Shown: positions 48,901-58,100 of the stretch, piece by piece | How the letters are laid out: each line of letters opens with the position of its first letter | Numbering within the stretch: position 1 is the stretch's first letter | DNA from: Eudorina sp. 2006-703-Eu-15 | Taxonomy: Eukaryota > Chlorophyta > Chlorophyceae > Chlamydomonadales > Volvocaceae | Length of the DNA: 64,000 nucleotides | Assembly: GCA_003117195.1 (NCBI GenBank) | Contig: BDSI01000187.1 | Coordinates: 1 to 64,000, forward strand | Reading direction: 5' to 3' | The notes under the pieces: generated by a model | Seen by the model: the letters and a program-made list of their open reading frames with translations, nothing else | Told to the model about the DNA's origin: nothing | Database searches by the model: none | Translations under genes and position numbers: made by a program

Positions 48901-50565
48901 ATCGACAAGGCGCAGAACTGGAGGTACGTAATAAGACGGATCCGCCGACGTCCCGTACGTACCCCAGCCTCGCTCATCACCCTCCTCACGGGGCGACGTC
49001 GCTCGCTGGGGGCAGGGAAGGGAGACAACTACTGCGCAATCGGTGATTTTTCACGATTTCGCTGTCTTTATTGACAAAAGGTGGACATACATACATCGCT
49101 GGTGCGCAACGGTGATCCCGTCCTCTACCTTACCTGTGGGGAGTGGGGTGCGCTGCTGTAGCACTCAATCACACACTCAATCACACACTCGTGCGCGGGG
49201 CTGCGGGCAGTTTTCCCGCGATCTCCGTTCTGTCAGCTGTTGCGGATGTGCGACTCTTTAAAACAAGTGGCTGGAACTCAAAAGATGCATTGCGGCTCCA
49301 ACCTTGAGATCGTCCATTGGGATAGCAGGCCAAACGTGAGTGCCGGACTGTGCTCCCCACAGGGGCATCCGCTTCGTCCAGGACTCGAGCCCGGACGAGC
49401 TCACGCCCTGGCTGCAGGCGCGAGCCGGTGGGTGGGCGTGGGCGTGGGGGGTGCGTGGCGTGTTGATTGAGGCGGGGGGATTGTGTGCTGAGGCGTGGTT
49501 TACCCGTACCAACCACAGTTGAGGTCTGGTTTACCCGAGCCGATCACGGTTGAGGTCTGGTTTGCCCGCGCCAACCGCCGTTGAGGTCTGGTTTACCCGT
49601 GCCAACCAGGGTTGAGGTCTAGTTTACCTGCACCAGCCACCGTCGGCTCTCCGTACGTTGCGTTATTGCTGAGGCACCATGCATACATGACACCAAACCG
49701 AATGTACCGGAACCACATACATGCAACAGCCGCGCACCGCACCGCACCGCACCGCACCGCACCGCACCGCACCGCACCGCACCGCACCGCACCGCACCGC
49801 ACCGCACCGCACCGCACCGCACCGCACCGCACCGCACCGCACCGCACCGCACCGCACCGCACCGCACCGCACCGCACCGCACCGCACCGCACCGCACCGC
49901 ACAATCGCGCCAACTGCACTGCCTCGCCCGCCCGCAGGCTTCAGCCCCACCTCCAAGCGTCACCTAGAGTTCTACATCTACGGCCTCAAGGTAGGCGCGC
50001 CTTCGTTGTATGATATGATGCGGCCATAAATTATGAAGGATGTTACAGCGGACCCCGCGGGTCATCGGTGACAGCCCAAGCTTCCGCATTATACACTGCG
50101 TAAACGAAACTGCGCCACCATGGCGCACCGGACACGGCGCACCAGCCATATATATGTGATAAATGTGACAGTGGACCCCGTGGTTCGTCATCCATCCGCA
50201 GCCATGTGTGTTTGTGGTGCAGTGAGTCGCTCGTGGTGGCTTGCTTGCTGCCTCCTGGCTGCTGCCTCCTGGCTGCTGCCTCCTGGCTGCTGCCTCCTGG
50301 CTGCTGCCTCCTTCCGCCCATTCCATCCGCCGTTCCTCCATTCCTCCCTATATCTATCTCCCCGCTACCGCCATCGCTGCCTTGCACCCACCATCACCAG
50401 GACACCGACTTCACCGCCGGCACATTCATGATGCTCAAGTGCAACGAGATGGGCAGCTTCGCCGACCTCTGCCAGGACGCCGACGACGGCAACTGCCTCT
50501 TTTCCTTCGTGGACACCCCCGGCCACCGCTTCGTGTCCGTGTGCCGCGCGAAGGGCCTCACCTAG
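38718..50565 (+). CDS. Pherophorin-like gene D
   Basis: Exons: 38718-39015 leader, 40147-40282 N1, 40716-40805 N2, 41509-41762 N3, 42665-45683 N4 plus rod, 46442-46589 C1, 47799-47873 C2, 48819-48923 C3, 49363-49427 C4, 49938-49990 C5, 50401-50565 C6, stop TAG; about 1470 codons. Start Met 38718 puts about 40 basic, Ser-rich residues before the hydrophobic [19 protein letters not shown]. The leader donor GTGAGG at 39016 was chosen for phase 1. N domain: [39 protein letters not shown] domain: [46 protein letters not shown]. The rod frame changes near 43550. Introns carry 5-, 12-, 15- and 34-bp arrays. A TA|GTGAGT donor creates an apparent stop at the end of C1 that splicing removes. Confidence 0.85.
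39291..39425 (+). repeat. 12-bp tandem repeat in gene D leader intron
   Basis: About eleven CCAACGTGCCAT units, some with an extra T (CATTCCAACG). They lie between the leader donor at 39016 and the N1 acceptor at 40145-40146. Confidence 0.85.
41058..41125 (-). repeat. R2 palindromic element in gene D intron N2-N3
   Basis: AAGGATGTAACGGCGGACCC then CGCGGGTCATCGGTGACAGC and CAAAGCTTCC, the inverted orientation, matching the 50035 copy into the AAGCTTCC block. Confidence 0.8.
42665..45683 (+). repeat. Gene D exon: N4 subdomain plus [14 protein letters not shown] rod
   Basis: N4 reads [28 protein letters not shown] and [17 protein letters not shown]. The rod has an SPPPP part and then, from about 44220 to 45290, alternating [16 protein letters not shown] and [16 protein letters not shown] units. 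The N4 frame stays Pro-rich until about 43550 and then turns Ala-rich; the next frame is Pro-rich from there to the donor. This is a one-base discrepancy in a C-rich stretch. The end is non-repetitive and acidic ([22 protein letters not shown]). Confidence 0.83.
46193..46221 (+). repeat. (GGGC)n run in gene D linker-C1 intron
   Basis: Seven or so GGGC units within a GC-rich stretch about 230 bases before the C1 acceptor at 46440-46441. Confidence 0.8.
46903..47527 (+). repeat. 34-bp minisatellite in gene D intron C1-C2
   Basis: About 18 copies of a 34-base unit made of two ACCTTGCCGC decamers and one ACCTTGCATGGCCC 14-mer. A few units lack a decamer or have CATTGCCC. Open frames of 230-330 codons run through it on both strands because indels are scarce and the units lack stops; it sits between a consensus donor (46590) and acceptor (47797-47798), so it is intronic. 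Confidence 0.9.
48661..48705 (-). mobile_element. R1-like 3' end with GAAT tail in gene D intron C2-C3
   Basis: Five GAAT units, then TACCGTTACAGCGGAC. Read on the minus strand it is GTCCGCTGTAACGG followed by (ATTC)n, the R1 terminus with a clean simple-repeat tail, but the match stops after about 16 bases. Confidence 0.45.
49733..49903 (+). repeat. (CACCG)n array in gene D intron C4-C5
   Basis: About 34 uninterrupted pentanucleotide copies, ending about 30 bases before the C5 acceptor at 49936-49937. No interruption is visible, which suggests a young or actively slipping tract. Confidence 0.95.
50035..50140 (-). repeat. R2 element, long copy, gene D intron C5-C6
   Basis: GGATGTTACAGCGGACCCCG, CGGGTCATCGGTGACAGCC, AAGCTTCC, AACGAAACTGCGCCACC and ATGGCGCACCGGACACGG: the reverse complement of the 32017-32138 copy over about 100 bases. 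A weaker partner, GTGACAGTGGACCCCG, follows at 50161-50197. Confidence 0.8.
50236..50311 (+). repeat. 15-bp tandem repeat in gene D intron C5-C6
   Basis: About five CTGGCTGCTGCCTCC units, about 90 bases before the C6 acceptor at 50399-50400. Confidence 0.85.
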
Positions 50566-53500
50566 CCAGCCAGCTGCCACTTAGCCGTACATACAGCCAG
50601 GCGGCTGCCGTCCGCTTGTCAAGCAAGCTGTCAACGCTGCCAATGCCAGACGGCCTAGCCCGCCGAGGCCCAGCATCCGATCCCGACGACAACGCTGGTG
50701 CAAGCCCCGGGCCGGCGACGGAAGCTGAGGCAACTGCGGTAATGGCCGTAAGGCCGAGCTCGCTCGTTTGGAGGCCGTTTGGAGGCCGAGCTCGCTCGTT
50801 TGGAGGGGCAACGGCGATGTCTGGATGGGCGATCGAGCGATCGCTTGGCCGGCTGCTGGGACGGGCAGCGGGCTCGCCCGGACAGACCGGCAAGTCCGCA
50901 CAGCGGGCCCCAGCAGGGAGTCAGCGTCTGTGCTCCATGCATGGGTGGTCTGCACCGTCCTGGGAACCTCGGGGCGATGAGGGGCTTGTGTGGCAGCGTA
51001 CAGGTCAGCGCCATCGCCGCGCGCCGCCACCTTAAAAATAAGGCAGCAGACAGGCACTACTCGTCTGCCAAGCCTGCGTCAACAAACTCCCATTTAAACC
51101 CGCGCCTGGACGTTGGCCCAGTTCAGAACCACGCGGGGTCAGATTGCATCATCAGAATGTAGTTCGTTCGGTTGGGCCGGATGGCGCAGCTGTTTCGTTC
51201 ACCGCGCGAAACCCTAGATACCCTAGATACCCGGCCCGGAGGGCCGGGAGGGTTGTATGTGGTAGGTGGAGCGGCACCTACTTACCTCAATCGGAAATCG
51301 TCCGTCCGCGAGGACGGCAGAGGGTGTGAAGGCATCCATTTGTCAGTCCGCGAGCGTTTCTCGGTCCGCGCAGGGGTACTGGAATGCTGGCAGGTAGGCG
51401 CGATTCGTGCGCGTACGTGGAGTATGGCTAGGGTTGGGTGGGGGCATAGGATCTGTGCGGTGCTGCTGGGTACCGAGTCACATGCAGCAGCGGGGGTAGT
51501 GCGATTTCCTTAGCACCACCCGCTTTGCTGTCTCGGGTGGTCTGCTTGTCGGGGGGACGGAGTAACAAAGAACGGGTCGGTTGCAGGTGTCCGTGTGTCC
51601 GTGTGTCCGTTTCAGTATGCAGCAGTCTCCCGCCGCGGCGGCGGGGGACACAGCGACTAAGCGTTGTTAGCTAGCTGCCCCATGCATGTATGCTGCGTGT
51701 GGTGCGCGCGTGCGCTCCGCGTGAGGCAGCAGGTGTTTGTCGCGCCCGGTCTGGATGGCGGCGATGAAGCAAGGACCGTGCGTTTCGATTAAGCAGTTGC
51801 GTCTTGGTTGTGTCCTAAACAGGATGCCGTTGTTTCGTAGGGCATGCCGGGCGGGCCGCAATCGGTGGGGCCAGTGCTCCCGCGGCAATTCGCGCGCACG
51901 TGTGCCCATACAGCTCCAAACGTAATAACGCGTCTAAAAGCACAGCAGAGCTGGTTCGCAGCTCAATGGTTCTGTTGGAAGTAGTGCTGCTCAGCAGGCG
52001 GTTTGGAGTGCGAGAGTCGTGTGTATCGGTTGTCGAATGCGTCACTTTGACGGTCAGCCATGATCTTCATATACGTATATATAAATGTGAACGGAGAGGA
52101 GCATTCGCCTGGTGTTGTCGATGTACGGTGCGCCCACCATAATTGTCGCGCTTTTCATTCCAGGGACATCTATCAGCGGCCTTGGCCGATGTACATCTGA
52201 GTTGCGGCGGGAACGGCTGTACGGACGACCAGTGTTGCGCCTTTGCGTGCGATACATCCACGCGGCCCTCCTCGGATCTGACTGATAACGAGAATACCTT
52301 CCTCGATACACTCGCTCGGCGTTTCCCACGCATGGCTGGTGATCTGCCGAAGCCCATTCGACGTACTCGCACCCTGTGGTATTCGTTACCAGCCAAGTGA
52401 GCGGTGGTCGCCGGCACTCGGGACATTTGTGTGCGTGTATGTGTTGCTCGCGGCGAGATATATGTGGTTGCTGTTTTGTTTTGTTGTTCGCGGTCGTGTT
52501 GTTCGCGAGATAGGAGGCGGGATGGGTGGCTTGTGGCCCCATGTAGCCACGAGGAAACCGGCGTCGCACGCCCTGTTACCGTGTATGACAGCGCAATAAG
52601 AGGAGCGAACGAATGAGCGAGCCCGCAGGATGCCGGTTGAGTGAAGGAATAGAATCAAGGCGGAGCTGTGCGCCATAGATAGAATGTTTATAAGTACGCT
52701 GGATGTGGTTTCGGGATTAGACATGAGACGTTAGGGGCCAACTGCGCTTGCGAAGGCATGCACGCATACTCGGTGCTTGTTGGGGGATGCCGGCACGATG
52801 ATCGATTTTGTGGAGGTCGTGCGTGGGGTTACCCGGGTGTTTGTACGGCGTGCGTCATCACGTGCCTGTGATGAGACGCATGTACGACAAGCACGGTCGG
52901 TGAGGAGGGTTCGCACCGGCGCTAGATAGCTGCTGCCCCCGTTCCCCAATCGGGGTAAACAATAAGAACGAAGAAACGCCTGATCAGAGTGACGGGACAG
53001 CGGTGGTACAGACTATATAGAGAGGCATAGATAGAGCTGATAGATTCGCTCGCTGGTGGATCGGTAGAGATTGGTTGCCGTCCGTCGTACCCGTTCTCTG
53101 TCCATCCCGCGCAGTAGCCGGGAGGCCGCCGGATCGGTTGGCCGCCCAGACTTACGACGATGCCCCTGCCCGCGCGCGGCCAAAGCTACGCCTGTGGTCG
53201 TGGCTATCCGGTCGCCGCACAGGTTGCCTGGGGGCCCCGCGCCTGGCATGCCATGAGGCGCCCATCCACATCACCTATCTGCCCGAGCTACGTACGTACC
53301 TAGCTATTCCCGAGCGGTGGGACCCCCGGCCCGAAGGTCCCGCACATGACCGTATGTGCGATAGGTTTGCATCGTCCGTGCGTGGTGTTACTTGCGTAGT
53401 TACTTCCTGTCTCTAGTGTAGATCCGAGTTATTGCTGTATGTCGAGGAGGCCCCGGGCAGATAGATGCACGACTGAGTACGAGATGCAGCCGCCGTTCGG

Positions 53501-55070
53501 CACGGTACGAGAACCGAATGAGTGGGCTGCTGGCTCCTTTCCGTCGCGTGACAACACGCGCTGGTTGATGGGCGGATGCATCCCGAGGGAATGTCGCAAT
53601 TGTCATCGAGGGATGCGGCATGCGCGGGCTTCTAAATGGGCAGAAGAATTGCTGCGGAACAGCCCAGCCCTAGCGTGCCTTGTATCTGTAGCCTGGTGTT
53701 GCCTGGAGTCAACCTGTGTTAGTGACCAACAGAAAGGAAACCCGTGCAGTGTCTCTCGACGTATATTATCAAGACGGGGACGAGCAGTACGAGCACATGT
53801 GAGCACTGGAACGGCAACAGAATTGAAGTGCGGAGACCAACAGGCCAACTCTACTGTAAGCCCAATAGTTCGTTTGATTCTCTGGGGTCCTCCAAACTAA
53901 CTGCTCTTATGTCCAAAGTAGCCCTTCATATGGGGGATATTGAATGAGGGATGTGTAATTGATTTCATAATCGTATTGGGTTATCGCAGTTTACTGAATA
54001 TTTGGCAAGCATGCTTTGCGTCCTCCAGCATCGCAGAGCTTCCAGTCCATCATAAGCACATCGTGAAAATGAAACATGATAATAATCGTGTACGCCCAAC
54101 TGGGCCCTGCAGGGTCCCAGTGCGGTGCCCGATGTCGTCTGAAGTCTGATTCCGTACGATTTCACGTCAATGCTCAGTATTGCCCCTATACATCACAAAG
54201 CAGTTCTATAGAATGATCCCTGATTATCTGAGACGTTATGACAGCTGGGATGTAAATCCATTACGATTTATCTTCTCATCAGGTCTCATCATATACGAGC
54301 CCTGCCGTATGTGGGCCTCACCAGCAATCGGACAACCCCAGGTACAGATAAGTTATTGTGTAGACACTGTTCACTTCGTAAGAGTTTCCTCAAGGTGTCG
54401 GGATGTCTGCCTACAACGTACAACGCAAGACTACATCGGTTGAACCCTACAATCAGTGAGCTTTGAAGATATTCTTTTGTAGGTGGATAGTGTTTCAATG
54501 ACAGACTTTCAAACATCAACGGAAACTAAACAGAATCAGACAACACCATCGGCCCGCCCGCCGTGACCATCTGTCAAAATCAACGACTTAACAAAACGTT
54601 ACCTGACTGGTCAACCTCTTTCGTAAATCGATTATTAGTCTGTATGACTTCAATGTCACTGAAACATGTTTTCCGTTCTGTTCTTTGCGAACTGCCGCCG
54701 TACAATCACGATGCCGGATTCACATTCGGGCGACATGCTTGTTAAGAGCTACGCCCATGTTGTTGCCCACAAGTAAGACAATGTAACTGTGCTTTACCAA
54801 CCTTACATTTTGATCATACACAAAATTAGTCCGCACGGGCGGAACCAATCATGCAAGATATATGCAATATGATAGTCTATTAATGATATGTTTTAAATTA
54901 TTGTTTACTGGGCTTCTTCATGATCAGTTACGCTTCCCCGACACAACGTCTTGGTAGTTTCAGCAGTTCCTCCCGAACCCTGTCTTTGGGCAAATATATT
55001 GTTCTTGATCATCTTACAGAATTTTACATACGTCAAGTTGCTTCCAACGCAGCCGCAGCTCTGAGCCAGC
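50566..55070. other. Spacer between genes D and E, no supported gene
   Basis: GC-rich sequence with a duplicated GCCGAGCTCGCTCGTTTGGA block at about 50753-50805, then mixed sequence. From about 53.7 to 55.02 kb it is an AT-richer stretch leading into the conserved gene E block. Open frames at 52143-52400 and 53439-53900 are modest in length and show no family motif. Confidence 0.55.
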
Positions 55071-55074
55071 CCGG

Positions 55075-55110
55075 TCGATGGCGCACCCGCCGGATAGGCC
55101 TTCACCAAAT
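55075..55110 (+). other. Conserved ATG block at the start of gene E
   Basis: GTCGATGGCGCACCCGCCGG then ATAGGCC matches the blocks before C and D. Only in E does the frame (MAHPPDRPSPNNAG) run open into the leader hydrophobic segment. Confidence 0.5.
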
Positions 55111-58100
55111 AACGCGGGCGGTGAGGCGTGCAACGCTTCACCGGCAACCTCACGGGCGGGTCAGGAGGTTTCTTCTCTAGTGGATTGCGCTGTGTCTGGC
55201 TCGCGAGGGGCACCAGCTTGCTCGTCGTTCGCGACCGCCGACCGCCGTCCGCGACGGGCGGTGCGGATCTCGTTCACGCGGTCCCCTGGAATCGCCACGC
55301 CGGACTCAAACGATCCTGCACATCACAGCCTTCGGATCTCCCGATGCACAGCAGGCGATGTCAGGTTGCGTAACGGCCGCGCGCGTGCGCATCAGCCACC
55401 ACGACATGCCTTCCACGGTTTGGTCCTGTGGGCGGCGCTGCTGGCGGTGCTGCAAAGCTGCACCGCCGTTGCAGAACCGCGGCCGGAGAGACAGCTACCG
55501 GCATCCGGCGGAGGCACGGGCGCCGCACGCAGCTTACTGGCAGAGGGCCAGTCGTACGGGGAGGACTGGCAGGTGTCACTCCCGGACGACCTTTTCGCAT
55601 CCCTCGTCAGCAGGTGGGTGCGCGGGGGCACACACCCACAGACCGTCTGGCGCTCCGTGTCTGCGCACATTCCCCACCAGTGCACACAAATTTGCATGCG
55701 TCCGGGCCTGGGCGGTTGTGGGTGGGCTTCTTGTTGCACACACATTTGCGTGCGTGTTCGCGTCGTGTGGCTCTCTTTTTCGGGTAAATGTTCCAAAGGG
55801 GACCCTTGATGCCTGTGTGACTCTGAAGGCGCACACGCCGGGGGTCCAAGGCATATATACATGCCGGGGGTCGGTTGTGCTGTGATACCCAGCAACAGTG
55901 AATGTCCTGTGGTGGGGGTTACGTATTCGAAAGGTCCCCCGGCCCCCGCGGGATCAGATGGAGTCGGACCCGCCGCTCCAGCATGCCAAGGCCTTTGCGG
56001 GCTTCAGGCGTTGGATTCTTGAAAGACCCGTAGAGCAGAGCAGAGCAGCGCAGGGCAGGGCAGGGCTCCGTGAGCACTGAGCCACCACCGCACACAGCTG
56101 TTGCGCAGCCAGCAATACCAGCGCCCCTAGACATCCCTCCCGCTTCCCGGGCTGCCAGGGGCTGATCGGCTGTTGCTTCATGTTGGGCAACCGCGCGGGT
56201 TGTGTGGAGTAGGGAGGGCAGCGTGTATGAGTGCGTTGGCCCGTGGAACCTCCCGTACCATCCCGTACAGACTGTTGTAGCGGCAGTGGGTCGAGGGGAT
56301 TGCACTTACTTGGTGCCATGTTGATGAGACCCTAGGGTTCCATTTGAAGTACCTTGGTCGAAGAGATCGCAGCCGTGGCCTCGTTTCCACTTCCGCTGGG
56401 CGTGCGCCTGTCGGTGGTCCTTTGTCGCGCTTACCAGCATTATCTTGCAACAGGGGCCGAACCCTTGATCTTACGTCGTCTGTACGTACCGGTGATGCAC
56501 CCCTGCCTGCATGCGCCTTCGCAGCAACCAACTTAGCACGGCGGCGAGGGCGGCGTTGGCCGGATCAACAAGGGAGGTGGCAGGAGGTGAGTGAATATGT
56601 GGAAGGCACCAGGTACACCTGTCACCGAGTCAGTTCAGGATGCGTCACCGTTTGACGATGGGGTTTGATGATCTGATGGGATGTAGCTTTTGCATGGGCA
56701 CGTGTTCGTCGGCTGCAGCGTCGCTGGAAGAGCGGCATGACGATGTTTCGGGAAGTCCGCGCGATTGGATCATGCCGACAGCAGCTGGCCACTGCTGTAG
56801 ACTGAAGCCGGCCCGGCGGTTGGTTCCCGTCAGTTGCACATGTTGCGGTAGGCGGGCCCGGATCGCCCGATAGAATTTGCATGGATTAAATGTGGTTTTA
56901 TTGTTTTTGAACTCTGCCAGAATGCCATGGATCGGCCCTTTGACAGCGCCGAGCGTGCCACAGCAGGATAAGAATTCTGGATGGTAGATTTAAAAATAAC
57001 GTACGAAAATAAAAATGAAATGTATTCAATTTGAGAGCCCTGTTTGTAGTTTGCGGCGTTGCTAAAAGGTTCTGCGTCGAACCAGCGTTCGGCATCGTGT
57101 GTCGTTTTCATTTATAAGATGCGACCAGAGGCGTTTGCATTCAGATCTCTTTGCCGAGATGGCAGAAACACCAAGATAGGCGGTGGTTGATTGTGATGTT
57201 ACCGGATTCACTCGACTGCCGTAGTGTGATTAGACTTGTCTACACTCTTTGCTTTTGGGGGGCAGTGTTTGAGATGCCACAGTGCGGTGTAACTTAATCG
57301 GATTGCCCCTTGAAATTCACCACATCATTCGTGAAACGCTCTCCAGGGCAGGTGACACACGTGCACGTGTTATTCGCCGCCATTACGTCACCCAATGGCG
57401 AGGTGCCGCGGCTCTAGGCAGCCACAGAAGGGCCGCTCCCTTTTCACCTCCCGCTACCCAAATCTCCCACGCCAAGCGTGACCACCCCTTGTACATGGAC
57501 CAGGACCTTCGGTACCCGTTGACAGTCTTTCCAAGTAAAATGTCTTGCTGGCCGTCTCCTCCACGGCTCCTTCAACGCTGAACTGGACCTTCCGGCTCAG
57601 AATATTACTCATGTGCTGCACCCCTCCTCCAACAGACCTGGGCTCGCCGCAATGCACGATAACGCGCCTGGCCTCCGCAAGTGGTGGAATGGCTGCGGCC
57701 GTCAGCGCTGCGGTGGGGACCGTGTTCCCACAGGTCGGCCCCAGCGGCGGCGTCTTTCCCGCCGGCGTCAGGTATGCAACTCGCATTATGTCGGGCTCTC
57801 GGGCAGGACCTGAGGAGCATGTTCCTCAGCACTTCCGTAGATACCTGCAGATTGGGCCGAGTCGTCGGATGGACTTCGGCGGGGTTTCGTACATTTCACT
57901 TTGGGGGCTTTCAAGTTTCAACCAATTCGGCTGGCGCTCCCTAGATCGCCTGCCGGGTTTACTGCCATTCGTCCTCCTTCGACATCCCAACGCGCGCTCC
58001 GGGACATCATTGATCCGTCATTCGCTCATCCAGCCTGTGCCGGTGCCGGATTGTGTGGTTGCCCGCCCGTGTGCCTGCCCATCCTGCCCATCCTGCCCAT

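Noticed and set aside
49612..50029. HRTAP / CGAVR repeat frames over the (CACCG)n tract
   Set aside because: Microsatellite translation inside gene D intron C4-C5.
53439..53900. 153-codon frame in the D-E spacer (and 86 codons at 52143-52400)
   Set aside because: No domain, codon use unlike the pherophorin exons, and no support from repeats or neighbours.
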